In this document: in pieces, positions 9,601 to 18,032 of the stretch
How positions within the stretch are numbered: position 1 is the first letter of the stretch
Layout of the letters: each line of letters begins with the position of its first letter
DNA from: a virus
Reading direction: 5' to 3' (one strand)
DNA: 30,781 nucleotides
IMG/VR virus record: IMGVR_UViG_3300034102_001577
Coordinates: 1 to 30,781 of that record
Notes under the pieces: model-generated
The model's input: only the letters and a program-made list of their open reading frames with translations
What the model was told of the DNA's origin: nothing
Databases searched by the model: none
Made by a program: the position numbers and the translations under genes

Positions 9601-10576
9601 GTGAAAATGAAGATAAAATATTTTTAATAAAATTTTCAATCCTATTTTTCATTTGTACAACAGTAATTTCAGGAAAATCATCAGGTATCATACCTTTTGA
9701 TTTATATTCACTATATAACTCTCTAACTTTTTGATACCCTCTTGAAACAATAGAATCTTGGACGTTTGAAAAATTACTAGAACCCCCTTTAACTGTTTGT
9801 ATATTAACTCTAGATTGATACATATGTGGGACAGCAATTAATGCCGCCATAGGTACCTCACTTAACAATGTATATTTGTAAGTAAAAAATTGTAATTTAA
9901 TTTTAAAATTTCCATTAGATGTGTCATATCTAGTTGAAAATGTTTGTAACATTAATTTTAATTTAACCGCTTTACCATAAAACCCTTTTATTGTTAATTG
10001 AAACATTGGATATGGTAAATTAAAAAATGCGGCGTATGGTGAATTATCACCCGCCTCAAACATGGCTCTACCTTTAACATCTTCTAATTCAATAGTGATT
10101 GAAGGTAAAAAATCTAAACCTTGTCTAATATTAATTGATGTAATACCCAACAATCCATTATCAACTGAGGCTTGTTTACCCCCTGAATTAATAGTTTGTC
10201 TAATGTAAAAATCGCTACTTTTATTTGGGTTTGAAACTGATGTTAGTTTTGGTTGATTTACACCATTACCTTTTATCGTATCTTTACCGGTTAATTCATC
10301 TGTATACGAATTATCTAGAAATGTTTTATCACCCGGTTTTAAAAAATTAATAGTGGCTATTGAAACTGTTTGTACTTGGTCGTTATTTGCAACACCAAGT
10401 GCTAATTTGGTACGAGGTAAAACTTTACACTCCAAATTAGCATACATTACTAAATTTTCCTGCTTAACATATCGTTCTTGTACTTTTCCGTCATTATCTA
10501 TAACTTTATTTGGGTCAATGATTGATATGTTATTATAATCAAACTCAACTAATATATTTTCCGATTTATCTACCAT
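3674..10576 (-). CDS. Giant baseplate/hub-like tail protein, 2300 aa
   Basis: A very large virion protein, probably part of the baseplate hub or spike. Around residues 184-203 the segment YPMFQLTIKGFYGKA is typical of phage tail hub/tube-type beta domains. Around residues 1822-1868, GNAMIQPTMYFNLRHVPMF and then FSGAYMIQEVNHSIGPG recall the hub (gp27/gpD-type) fold, where a barrel strand is followed by F-E-T-V-F-K-G. Residues about 1970-2070 (ETKENNYSGVNLLQNWG, then a Ser-Asp-Glu-Pro segment) faintly resemble peptidoglycan hydrolase domains. A Pro-rich linker lies near 2105-2122, and the last ~55 residues hold six cysteines (ICCNCYSEPYTG and on). It overlaps the gp53-like gene by 11 bases, so both are translated from one message. 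The tail/baseplate role is well supported by neighbours; the hydrolase idea is weak. Confidence 0.7.
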   Translation of the reverse strand: MVDKSENILVEFDYNNISIIDPNKVIDNDGKVQERYVKQENLVMYANLECKVLPRTKLALGVANNDQVQTVSIATINFLKPGDKTFLDNSYTDELTGKDTIKGNGVNQPKLTSVSNPNKSSDFYIRQTINSGGKQASVDNGLLGITSINIRQGLDFLPSITIELEDVKGRAMFEAGDNSPYAAFFNLPYPMFQLTIKGFYGKAVKLKLMLQTFSTRYDTSNGNFKIKLQFFTYKYTLLSEVPMAALIAVPHMYQSRVNIQTVKGGSSNFSNVQDSIVSRGYQKVRELYSEYKSKGMIPDDFPEITVVQMKNRIENFIKNILSSFSQQNLDPLTYVEEYQRLLGNLDKDVYAGAGTSWFYTYMDTENYLVMKGVNGVNGITEGSKVYTFKPEINTATKRDAALAKLQGIISEAQEKMDKNPVCGVNGKYTIDGKTNTDSKVPFKIKPSIFPVEPKENDVNVEETYRQRKKLSTQPTPLQLQEFKNQLATEGIFNSLVIVNKKGSEEKKFLFYIFEGKDRFEDLINQMATLVKKAKENIQEELTEALTNLLQKKDNGIGFVPNIRNVLAVIFANGEAFLRLMDDVHVQAWNLNDTQIKARRNSILNPETANASVDNLTSGDNKTLPIYPWPQMLTATSGKDGREKFELTYPGDKNVISQTKAYLTDLWPEVEFVEEFIRATTQTVKPPADPTETSNPVTDIQRVSLDAIEFPISNAVYDNKEEIKYFYEIFERIFLTSNYSGLLRSNGNTQDADKVTDVIAEAESINIIQSLSNDNPFIIKKLKEFGVNAGNFEILMRHISNDGTGESWQNFIRGIFNTSYIKNKVNNSSFEFLSQNLLNESKSQPLVSLPGEKNINDFISNSTSSNVFNLTDTYPFTNFAWVKSELANGNSISDIKSSYNTTKVLTYNTNKKIISNFLDITNDDNRRPFTNFLFNNIKSPIYYFDLKLFYENRSFDSQLPTEGNLRYLNYSGLVSSNQTVSMLNTPYFTNSIQEGVKNFRNGSEYPFVASAYLFLNSLPLSTLREKYKTYETNSVTDLDYIFATLKKFGAVHKLPYAWILKIGSVWNRYKNFVETGVDIIDTSWSGFSYVHNYDPVTNSASRNYGLTINGAQMDIVLEKNTTLGLETSSLMNTGFYPLLINDFNVFYQGFQIYSGYTDTDIQNGFSSGVTLNYVPEAIINMPEGFDPNNPKRDLRVIPWSVYITTLDKTSSYIIPSQGALINQTSNECITEETNQLKYEITGNTAMYNGSVRLFWSAPNYGYFDITKVVKPTPLKYLKQVFNLTGNTKQENFSINGKQDDYTEISEMFSVFEKEILDSFESEFLNFSKSIYDFDSEFISNSDTESTKSFKNFQMLMRNLMKIPKITGTTINTELVSAVQESQLTVLSNLLQSFLNYDVVFKYGNPASFDKRLFYTFSNGLIADPYTWSKYSFQIPTPLPTSGGTVTLSQSITNYPNEWKALQLYVGFSEIPQLRYSNNGSYITDFFVDCNIDFSVDNIKTFAPIIKIYATQKLNDNTLTYNKFVKLMNEYIASTDKFQSIIINKLMPKLQKQLPDVGSTPDAVLATALEGPQTKLEYWESFKALNDKWIAGNDFKTKTLFEDILLMDRANRNIGDKVLVDIHKLKKTLTNINPKTSMLIFVQDILVTNNFVVMNIPSYVNFYNVQDAVKNPVPKPEGTIDFANTMFGTFLNVDYRNSSAKMVCFYAGKPSEQPDFKNNANVRFKGDSFDLRRASDNPLIEDQIGKQDWDKSNKVVGFNVDVGPQNQSIFHGFQIDQSAGQATAESLQQTDELVKQSSGKAAGTQNVSLYNLYKNRSYACTVSMMGNAMIQPTMYFNLRHVPMFSGAYMIQEVNHSIGPGTFETVFKGIRQSISNLPEIDSYIQTLKTNLLTSIIEKNKQDKQAAIKESGTKGTDVISQANDKVKQASSKEANSVSTNPNCKPKISNYEKYVNVSSPTTTKSKYKDAISTIIVQTQDQKLRYLVFAAIYLGSSNGTELETKENNYSGVNLLQNWGATGESYFNQQYYCISSDEPYSIFSDLSKHVTFLIQRWKGRVTQLPEITAKEITKFYTLYFSANAENIDVYNKLVKDNPSQLSQMETSVQQSIDLFKTGSGNVSGTPPPNTPPTTNSNEALFENAKKFNTDSLDNLVIKNDVLSGSFEVGNQDELLTQDYPAKLYISGGMNNVQIGAFTIKPTTNKNVGTFVSVTNINEILETARNDKTYEFTLIIKINAFPDIRYGYSRVLLPISCPDEDYKYGQIVEVGKWEAIKDNICCNCYSEPYTGSEIIWDGKPCSRNGTTC

Positions 10577-10892
10577 AATAAAAGAAGTAATTTTCTAGGT
10601 CATTGTTGTAATCCTGTAAAGACGCTATTAAAGGATAGGGTATTGTCAAGATAGCCCCATCGGGGATATTCCACTCTTGACCAGCATATAGTGGATTTGC
10701 TTGTAATATTAACCAACTAAAGAAAGGACTACCATAATATTGTTGAGAAACTTTATCTAATCTAGATTGAGCAACTTTAAAAATATATCTTTTGTCTGTA
10801 GATTTACTTGGCAGAGCAATATATGGTACAACTGTTTGTTGTCCATTAACGATAAAATTATTGTATCTATTATAATAATCTTTAGTACCCAT
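10566..10892 (-). CDS. 53: gp53-like baseplate wedge protein (LysM/tail-X type)
   Basis: A 108-residue protein whose core matches the T4 gp53 / phage tail X (LysM-like) pattern: a first strand (RYIFKVAQ), then SRLDKVSQQYYGSPFFSWLI with the conserved Y-Y-G-x-P and W, then LQANP and a closing W-N-I-P-D-G-A-I-L-T-I-P strand. In T4, gp53 bridges wedges around the hub as the baseplate closes. It is shorter than T4 gp53 (196 aa), holding little beyond this domain. It sits between two giant baseplate genes, 2 bases after one and overlapping the other by 11, as in a translationally coupled baseplate operon. Confidence is good for the family and moderate for exact gp53 equivalence. Confidence 0.72.
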   Translation of the reverse strand: MGTKDYYNRYNNFIVNGQQTVVPYIALPSKSTDKRYIFKVAQSRLDKVSQQYYGSPFFSWLILQANPLYAGQEWNIPDGAILTIPYPLIASLQDYNNDLENYFFYYGR

Positions 10893-10894
10893 AA

Positions 10895-13800
10895 TTAATC
10901 AAATTTTATTTTACCATCAAACGTTAATTTATCATTATTAACATTTACAGTTTTATATAAATTAGCAATATCTGTTTTTTGTTGTGTTTCAGTTGCAGGG
11001 TCAGGAACCGTAGTATAAGTAAACTTTCTCAATTTACCTTTAGGATAAGCCGGTTGATTTACAAATTTTAAATAAGATTCTTTTCCTTTAATCGTTTTAA
11101 TAAATTTTTCTTCAGCAATTAATTCTTTTTTAGTTAAATCGGCAAAATCATCACAAATATTATTAAATTTTCTAACTAATTTATTATCACTTTTTAATTC
11201 TCCGCTAATGATAGCATTCTTAAATTGTGTTAATTTATTTTTATCATTAAATATTTGAGCCATTACCATAAATTGTCTTTTATCCTGAACTGACGCTGTT
11301 GCAAAATCTTTTGAAATTGGTTCAAATTCACCAGGACCTTCATATGGTACAGTAACTGTTGTAATTATTTTTTCAGCATCCATTAACACATTAAAATCGT
11401 CTAATCTAATACCAACTAAACGATAGTCATCACACAATTCTTGATATGTGTCTAATGGAGACCCAAGACTAGCGGTATTAACTTCGGTTGTACCTGAAAT
11501 AGTATAAACACGAGGAATCCCGGTGTCTAAAATTTTACCATCCGTTTTAGTTGTTACTAAATTTATTTTTCTAATAATTTGAACCATACTTTGTTCTAAT
11601 ATTACAATTTCTTGAATTTTAGTGAATAAACCACTACTATAACCCCCTTTTAATGTGGTAATATATTGATTCATATTTGTTTTAACTCGTTGAATTGTCG
11701 CATCTGTAAATTTATAACCCACTAATCTTGATATTATATAATTTTGATTAGTTGGATTATCAGCATTAATATCTGATATAAATGTACTAAATAATGAATC
11801 CACTTTAGTTTCAACACCTTCCGGTTTTCCATAAATTGGAGCTAATATACTACTAGAATTTAAACTTATTTCTCCCGAAGTATACAATCTATCCTGAGTT
11901 ATTAATTGCCACACACCATAATTGTATGATTTCACAATACTATCACTTTGATTTAAAACATTTGTATAATATTCTTTCGTAGCATCTAATATTTTATCCA
12001 TAATACTCATATAGGTAATTTCCCCTGTTTGACCACTAGTAACCGGAATGTTAGTTAATATGTCACCAATAGTATTTCCACCATCATTAGTAATTTCATT
12101 TTGAACATTATTAACAGTAACCGGTGGTTGAGCATTTAATATTGATTGGATTAATGTAGCATCTAACGCTGAAGTATCTTCTGTCCATTTAGCCCTTTCA
12201 TCATAAATTTCAGTATTTGCGTAGAAATTAAATGACAACGCGTTTTGTAATTGTTCGACAGGTCTAGCAAGTCCCATACCACCAATCATATCAAAACTTA
12301 AATTTACGTTAGCTAACATCGGTTGAATACCAATTCCTTCCGGATTCATATCCAACAATAATGGTTCATATGTAAATGATATTGTTTTTGGAATTATTTT
12401 TCCGTTATAGAAATCCCCAATTCTCAATACTAATACCGGTGGCGCTCCAAATGAAGTATTAACCGCATCATTATATTTTGGTTTACCGTCCGCGCCTATC
12501 ACAGGAATTGTTTCACCAGGTCTAACACATTGATTTAAAAATGTAAGTCTAGAATTTAAACCTTCAGGTGTCATAGAGTGAAAAGCGGGATTGAAAAATT
12601 TAATTTTATCCGCTATAGACCCATATACCATAGGATTAGTTTCTTTAATAACATCAAAATAGTCACATTCAGTTAATAATTGTCTAATAATTCTTTTCCC
12701 AATACCTTCTTTTAATTTTTGTTCAATTGTAACTGTCTGAACAGGTTTAATCGTATTAATTGTTGTATTGGTCACTTCAGGCGTTATTATTTCCGCCTTT
12801 TCAGGTGGTTTTACTATAGTTGTTGGAGCAATTGGTGCAATTGCAATACTATTAATTTTAACTCTTCTACATGCCATAGCATCTGTTGAATATGTCTCAG
12901 CTTTTTTGTTAGAAACATCTGTACCCGATGATGATACAACATTTTTAGTACATTCAACTTGCGTTCCCGTACCAGACTCACTTTGAGGAATAGATATTTT
13001 TTCACCTTCACCACTTTGTAATGTAATTTGTAAAGTTCCATTTTCAAAAAATGGTGCTAAATTAGCTTCACCTATTTTATACTCTTTCAAAAATTGGATA
13101 ACCGAATCATTTCTTCGTTTAGATAAATTTGTGTTATACGGTACACTAGCAGTTGCTGATGCTGAACCAACCATCTGAATATTTATAGTACCTTTTTTTT
13201 CTTTTAATATGTTATAAGCGTCAACAATGAAGTTTTTATCATTAAGTGCAATTTTTTTATAATTATCCTTAACAATATTAGTAAAGAACTCCCCAACATT
13301 TCTATTAGTAACACCAACATTAAAAATTGCGCTTGCAGTATCAACATATGTTTTAATATTTCCGTCACTAGTATATGTTTCATATGTTTCATTATAAGGA
13401 ACTGAAGAAACAACACCTTTTGAGTTTGGGTCAGGAATATCATTATCAAAATAAAACGCTAACTGAGAATAATTCTTTTTGAAATCGTCAATTGAAGTAT
13501 CCGGATTTGTCGTACTATTTGTTGCATCACCAGGCGTTCCCGCACCTCCTTGAGTTACAGAATTTTCTCTTGGAATACTAGCACTTACACTTTTTAATTC
13601 TTCATTCGTTAAATTTGGTTTACTTAAAATCTCTTGATACGTATATAAATCCTTTGTTGGTATAGTATTAAATTTTAACGCCAATTCATAAATATCATAC
13701 TTAACACAACCAGCAAAAAATGAATCAATAATTGAATTAATCCTTTCTTTATTTTGTCCTTTTAATTGTTTTTCCACAACAGCATTCATTACAGATGGAC

Positions 13801-15910
13801 TATCAACAATAATCTTCCAACTTAAACTCCCTGTTCTACTTGTATTTTTATATGTGTAAATTGGTTCAGGTCTACCTAAGAAAGAAGTATCATTCCAATT
13901 AGCAGTACTACTATCTGAAAACTTTAAATCATACGGAGGAAACCACATAACTCTACCACCATTTGGACCTTTCTCACAAACAGGTAATTCATCATAAGTA
14001 AATCCAGGTCTACTTGATGTTCTCCAAGCTAAATTCTCAATTGAGAACATATATTTTTTAGCATATCCCCCCGTTCCATTAACATTATTCGCAATAATGT
14101 TTGTTGAGCCCGGATTTCTTAATGGAGTAATATTCAAATTATATGTGTTATCCAAAACAGAATGAGTAAATCTTCTACCTGATGTAGTTATACCATCTGT
14201 TTTTTGTAAATCATTATATGCGTAATAAGGATTATCTTTTGTGAAAACTCTACAATATTCAATACCGGCAGCCCCACCTGTTGTATTATCAGTATACGAT
14301 AAAACTTGAGAACCTTTAGTAATTTCTTTATAACCATCATTGAATACCTTACTAATCTGATTCATTGCGTTACCAACGTGTTTCAATCGAGCAATACCCG
14401 TAACACTATCAGCCGAATCAATTAATCTTTGAGTTTGGTCTAATATTGATGTTGATTTAAATTCAATGTTTGTTGATTCATCTCTAGTGATGTTTCCACT
14501 AACCAATTGATAGTCCTCATCCATAGTTCCGGAACCACCACCCGGTATCGCTCTGAATCCAGCATTGGCTTTATATTTTGGAGATACCCAAACAAATCCT
14601 CCGTCAATACCCCCACCGTCACTATAGGACTTACCTCCTAAACCAAAATTGTTAAGTGTTGATTCATTACCTTCATATAAAATACCCATCTCTGATGGAC
14701 CATATACAGGTGAAGGGTCTTGTTGACCAAATGCGTTAACCGGTATTTGATTTGGGGGTGATGTAATGTAAGAAGGTTCAGATGTTCTATTACCAACATA
14801 ATAACCTCCAACTAATGTACCATTACCCGGATTAATATTTGGAACTAATAAATTAACAAGACCTTGAGCAACCCCAAATAATAAACCATAATCTTTATCG
14901 TATGATGGTTGATATCTATTATAATTAATATTTGCAAATAAAACTGACCTTTGTCCGTTACCTGTGTTGGCTAAAAATATTTGTGAACCACCTCTACTAA
15001 GATTTAATATTGGACCTAATAAACCACCTGTTAATTGATTAACAGTACTTAAAGCATTTGATGTTTGTTGTGTTTGACTATTTTCGTTATTATCATTGAA
15101 ATAATCTCCCGGTATTAATGAAACTGGCCAATAAGCACCCGCCAATCTTGTTAAGAAGTCGGCAGCGGCAACAACAGGGTTTTCAGGCACTGTAATCTTC
15201 CAATTTTTATAAATTAAAGGTTGTTGACCTGACAACATCATACTAATCTCAAACGGGTCTTGTAGAGATTGTAAATTTATTTGACCTAATGTGTTTTGAA
15301 ATAATTCAGCATCAATTCTTTTTTTCAATAACGAATTTAATTCAAGAGCTCCAAATCTCGCAATAAAAGAATCCTGAGATAGCAACCCATTACTTCCAAT
15401 AGGATTATTTGATAATAAAATATTATAAGGCGAATAAGTTGATGGAGCAAAACTTGGTGGTTCCCAATAAGGTTGATATATCTTATTGTTATTTTCAACA
15501 TCTGTTATAATAACTAAATCATTATAACCACCCGACGGTCCATACCCATTTTGAATATAAGCAGCATCAATAAAAAATTCATTAAGTAAGTCTAACGCTG
15601 TGTCGTTGGGGTTATATTCCCCCTGATTTGAATTTACAGGTAAAGGAGGTCCGTTAAAATTAATTTCTAAATTATACCCACCATTAGGTCCATATTCGTT
15701 TAATGGATATAATAAATTACCATATGGGTCATTCGTTATTAACTCACCTGGTGAATCAATAACATTACTTACACCTAAAATGGTTTCGTAATTAACTTGA
15801 TTTGCCGGTGGGGTGTACACTCCTTGAACACTATAAGGTGCCAAGTTTTTCGCCATTAGAGAATTTCTAAAGGAAGACGTGGACGCAAATGATAATGAAC
15901 TCTCTGCCAT
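10895..15910 (-). CDS. Giant baseplate protein with internal OmpA-like domain, 1671 aa
   Basis: A large structural protein. The N-terminal third is rich in Asn, Gly, Pro and Tyr with repeated YGPNGGYN/YGPSGGYN units. Residues about 885-1020 look like an OmpA/MotB C-terminal domain: strand TINIQMVGSASATA, helix YNTNLSKRRNDSVIQFL and the closing CRRVKI. The usual Asp of the GHTD loop is missing (GSAS), while the LSxxR arginine is kept. A low-complexity insert with Ser, Gly and Cys interrupts the domain. Residues about 1122-1240 (VLVLRIGDFYNGKIIPKTIS, LDMNPEGIGIQP, DMIGGMGLARP) resemble tube/baseplate junction folds. The gene starts after a TATTTATAG motif and ends 2 bases before the gp53-like gene. 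Baseplate role is inferred from position and fold; peptidoglycan contact via the OmpA-like domain is a hypothesis. Confidence 0.68.
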   Translation of the reverse strand: MAESSLSFASTSSFRNSLMAKNLAPYSVQGVYTPPANQVNYETILGVSNVIDSPGELITNDPYGNLLYPLNEYGPNGGYNLEINFNGPPLPVNSNQGEYNPNDTALDLLNEFFIDAAYIQNGYGPSGGYNDLVIITDVENNNKIYQPYWEPPSFAPSTYSPYNILLSNNPIGSNGLLSQDSFIARFGALELNSLLKKRIDAELFQNTLGQINLQSLQDPFEISMMLSGQQPLIYKNWKITVPENPVVAAADFLTRLAGAYWPVSLIPGDYFNDNNENSQTQQTSNALSTVNQLTGGLLGPILNLSRGGSQIFLANTGNGQRSVLFANINYNRYQPSYDKDYGLLFGVAQGLVNLLVPNINPGNGTLVGGYYVGNRTSEPSYITSPPNQIPVNAFGQQDPSPVYGPSEMGILYEGNESTLNNFGLGGKSYSDGGGIDGGFVWVSPKYKANAGFRAIPGGGSGTMDEDYQLVSGNITRDESTNIEFKSTSILDQTQRLIDSADSVTGIARLKHVGNAMNQISKVFNDGYKEITKGSQVLSYTDNTTGGAAGIEYCRVFTKDNPYYAYNDLQKTDGITTSGRRFTHSVLDNTYNLNITPLRNPGSTNIIANNVNGTGGYAKKYMFSIENLAWRTSSRPGFTYDELPVCEKGPNGGRVMWFPPYDLKFSDSSTANWNDTSFLGRPEPIYTYKNTSRTGSLSWKIIVDSPSVMNAVVEKQLKGQNKERINSIIDSFFAGCVKYDIYELALKFNTIPTKDLYTYQEILSKPNLTNEELKSVSASIPRENSVTQGGAGTPGDATNSTTNPDTSIDDFKKNYSQLAFYFDNDIPDPNSKGVVSSVPYNETYETYTSDGNIKTYVDTASAIFNVGVTNRNVGEFFTNIVKDNYKKIALNDKNFIVDAYNILKEKKGTINIQMVGSASATASVPYNTNLSKRRNDSVIQFLKEYKIGEANLAPFFENGTLQITLQSGEGEKISIPQSESGTGTQVECTKNVVSSSGTDVSNKKAETYSTDAMACRRVKINSIAIAPIAPTTIVKPPEKAEIITPEVTNTTINTIKPVQTVTIEQKLKEGIGKRIIRQLLTECDYFDVIKETNPMVYGSIADKIKFFNPAFHSMTPEGLNSRLTFLNQCVRPGETIPVIGADGKPKYNDAVNTSFGAPPVLVLRIGDFYNGKIIPKTISFTYEPLLLDMNPEGIGIQPMLANVNLSFDMIGGMGLARPVEQLQNALSFNFYANTEIYDERAKWTEDTSALDATLIQSILNAQPPVTVNNVQNEITNDGGNTIGDILTNIPVTSGQTGEITYMSIMDKILDATKEYYTNVLNQSDSIVKSYNYGVWQLITQDRLYTSGEISLNSSSILAPIYGKPEGVETKVDSLFSTFISDINADNPTNQNYIISRLVGYKFTDATIQRVKTNMNQYITTLKGGYSSGLFTKIQEIVILEQSMVQIIRKINLVTTKTDGKILDTGIPRVYTISGTTEVNTASLGSPLDTYQELCDDYRLVGIRLDDFNVLMDAEKIITTVTVPYEGPGEFEPISKDFATASVQDKRQFMVMAQIFNDKNKLTQFKNAIISGELKSDNKLVRKFNNICDDFADLTKKELIAEEKFIKTIKGKESYLKFVNQPAYPKGKLRKFTYTTVPDPATETQQKTDIANLYKTVNVNNDKLTFDGKIKFD

Positions 15911-15924
15911 ATATTCTAATTTAT

Positions 15925-15934
15925 CTATAAATAG
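15925..15934 (-). promoter_or_regulatory. Late-type motif before the 1671-aa baseplate gene
   Basis: Sense reading CTATTTATAG, ending 14 bases before the ATG at 15910, in the 37-base gap after the tape-measure gene. Confidence 0.5.
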
Positions 15935-15947
15935 ATTGTACTTTATT

Positions 15948-17843
15948 TTATGTTGTTAATGTTGAACTTAAATTAGAGTTCATTAACTGTGTTTTGTTTG
16001 CCGTTGGAGCCAATAAACCATTACTAAACATTCCCTCTTTTATCGCCATAACAATACCTTGTTGAACATCCGTATTCTTAAGTGCCATAACAATTTGATT
16101 AGTATCTACATTACCATTAGTCTTTAAATCAACATTATGATTTAAAGTGATTTCAATTGGTGTTTTTGTTGTATTACTATTTGAACTTTGTTGTTCATTA
16201 GTCGACATTGTTGACGTATTTCTAACATTACTAATATCTCTTTTAACATTTGTTGGATTAGCATCCGATGATTGTTTTTTAGCACTAGAGGTGGCTCTTA
16301 AATCATTTTTCATCAATTGTTCCATTCGGGCAACATTAGGAAAATCTTTATTTAACTTTTCTTGTTCTTCTTTAGCGGTATTCATTCCTGTTTGAAATGC
16401 TGATTTAATCAATGTATTTAACTTTGATAAATTTTCCCCAACTTCCTTTCTAGCCTCAGCAGCTGTTATTTCACCATCTGTTAATCTTTTAAGAGTGTCT
16501 AAACTTCTATCAATCCCTGTATCAATTGTCCCTCTAAGATTTTTTGAGTCTAATTCTTTTGGTGATAGAACTTTTCTTGCACTTGTTGTTGCTGCTCTAG
16601 TATATTTTTGAACACCAGTCATACTTTTACTACCGGCGAGAGCTAATCCCGGTTTATCAGCCAATGATTTAATGTCGGCAGCAATAGACACCAACGTAGA
16701 TAATTGGTCTTTAGCCAACTCCTCCATAGTTTTTGGAGCGGTATTAGCCATTTTTTCAAGATTTGCAACATCTGTAGCATTTAATTCATCTATAGCCTTT
16801 GCAACTGTTTTTCCTGTTTCTGGGTCAGTTACTTGTACCTCATATTTACCTCCAGCACCCATTTCAGACATATTGGCTATCGTCTTTTGCATCTTTTCGT
16901 CTAACTCAGGTAACTCAGGAAAACGAATTTTACTCATTTTATCCTCTAACTCCGCACTTGCCAAAGACATTTTTGCCAATTCACCTGCGGGTAATCCCAT
17001 CGCCTTCTCTAACTCCCTCATTTGACGTTTTGCTCCCGGCATAATTTCAAATTGACCTTTTTCATTTAATTGAGTAAATGATTTACCCATCTCCGCCATT
17101 TGATTTTGTAATTCAGCGGGGTCATTCTGAGCTAAGTCCATTAATTTTAACGGGTCAAGTAAACTACTTTGAGTAACACCTAATCTTTGCATAGCTGCCG
17201 CCATTTCAATAGCACCTTCAGGGTCAAAAACTTTTTCAGCAAAACCTAACGTTGTTTTCATATCAATTCTTAACATAGCCGCTTGTGCCGCCATTTTTGC
17301 TAAACCTGATACACCACCTTCAAAATTATATTTACTAAGAGAGTCCATATTTTGTAAAACAGCTGAAGACACTTTTTGTGCATTAACACCTGATTGAGCA
17401 GCAATATCCACAACATTTTTCATTTCCTTAGCGACTTGTCCCGCACCATATCCCGCATCTTTAAATCCTTTAACTAATGGACCAATTTGTTCACCAGTAA
17501 CTTTCATTGTTGCGTAAAGGTCTTTATTTACTTCAGCAGATAACACAACATTTCTACCTAAAGCTGATGACGCCTCTTTTTGAGTCTCAATTACATCTTT
17601 GATATCACCACCTAAAACTCTAACACTACTAACTGCATCCGCCATTGTTGCACTTAATGTTTGAGCCATTTGTTGACCAAGACCAAATTGTTTTAAAAGT
17701 TCACTTGACCCCGCATCTAGTTGTGCAACAACCTTACCAACCGCATCAACACTAAAATTACTTTCTAAAGCATCTCCTAACGACTTAAGAATATCCTTAC
17801 CTTTTTTTTCACTAGCCTCTAAATTACTTCCAGCATCTTGCAT
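15948..17843 (-). CDS. Tail tape measure protein, 631 aa
   Basis: A long, mostly helical, Ala/Met/Lys-rich protein in the standard place between the tail chaperone and baseplate genes. Many heptad-like helices (for example QKEASSALGRNVVLSAEVNK and IEMAAAMQRLG) are separated by short Gly/Pro breaks; the C-terminal ~120 residues are Ser/Asn/Thr-rich and flexible. Tape measures fill the tube and set its length at about 1.5 Angstrom per residue, so 631 residues would give about 95 nm, close to the T4 tail (gp29 is 590 aa). No transmembrane stretch is obvious. The ATG at 17843 follows a late-type motif and a strong hairpin. The role is well supported by context and composition; sequence alone does not prove it. 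Confidence 0.72.
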   Translation of the reverse strand: MQDAGSNLEASEKKGKDILKSLGDALESNFSVDAVGKVVAQLDAGSSELLKQFGLGQQMAQTLSATMADAVSSVRVLGGDIKDVIETQKEASSALGRNVVLSAEVNKDLYATMKVTGEQIGPLVKGFKDAGYGAGQVAKEMKNVVDIAAQSGVNAQKVSSAVLQNMDSLSKYNFEGGVSGLAKMAAQAAMLRIDMKTTLGFAEKVFDPEGAIEMAAAMQRLGVTQSSLLDPLKLMDLAQNDPAELQNQMAEMGKSFTQLNEKGQFEIMPGAKRQMRELEKAMGLPAGELAKMSLASAELEDKMSKIRFPELPELDEKMQKTIANMSEMGAGGKYEVQVTDPETGKTVAKAIDELNATDVANLEKMANTAPKTMEELAKDQLSTLVSIAADIKSLADKPGLALAGSKSMTGVQKYTRAATTSARKVLSPKELDSKNLRGTIDTGIDRSLDTLKRLTDGEITAAEARKEVGENLSKLNTLIKSAFQTGMNTAKEEQEKLNKDFPNVARMEQLMKNDLRATSSAKKQSSDANPTNVKRDISNVRNTSTMSTNEQQSSNSNTTKTPIEITLNHNVDLKTNGNVDTNQIVMALKNTDVQQGIVMAIKEGMFSNGLLAPTANKTQLMNSNLSSTLTT

Positions 17844-17855
17844 ATTAAATTTCTT

Positions 17856-17864
17856 TTATAAATA
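17856..17864 (-). promoter_or_regulatory. Late-type motif before the tape measure gene
   Basis: Sense reading TATTTATAA, 12 bases before the ATG at 17843, directly after the hairpin at 17865-17906. Confidence 0.5.
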
Positions 17865-17906
17865 AATACACCAAAGACATATTTTAATTTACGTCTTTGG
17901 TGTATT
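17865..17906 (-). terminator. Hairpin after the tail chaperone extension, possible terminator
   Basis: A perfect 14-bp stem (17865-17878 with 17893-17906) around a 14-base AT-rich loop. One arm covers the last codons and stop of the frameshift extension. In minus sense the 3' side continues with UUUAUUUAUAA, a weak U-rich tract that also holds the late-type motif. It may terminate the chaperone message or protect its 3' end. Confidence 0.6.
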
Positions 17907-18032
17907 ATCTTCTATTATTCTGTTTATTAAAAATTTTCTAACATAAGTGGGCATCTCGTTGAAATCATTATAAGAAGTCCTTATAAATTTAGCCATCAAG
18001 TAATATTCCTCAATTAGAAGTTGCCGATAGTT
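17889..18032 (-). CDS. Frameshift extension of the gp26-like gene (tail assembly chaperone C-part)
   Basis: This frame is +1 relative to the gp26-like gene and stays open from 18065, just inside that gene, to TAA at 17889. From the proposed shift point it adds 47 residues: NYRQLLIEEYYLMAKFIRTS, then YNDFNEMPTYVRKFLIN and a short charged tail. An ATG at 17996 would allow separate translation of only the last 35 residues. The region before that ATG encodes sensible protein (LLIEEYYL), which argues that it is read through a frameshift. The NEMPTYxRKFLI pattern resembles short genes that follow gp26-type genes in marine T4-like phages, as far as I recall. Position between tube/gp26 and tape measure is where phages place frameshifted tail assembly chaperones. 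Confidence 0.6.
   Translation of the reverse strand, partial: NYRQLLIEEYYLMAKFIRTSYNDFNEMPTYVRKFLINRIIEDNTPKT

Noticed and set aside
16147-17044. Several 80-117 codon plus-strand frames opposite the tape measure gene
   Set aside because: Shadows of a well-supported gene; hydrophobic composition comes from the antisense of Ala/Asn/Glu codons.
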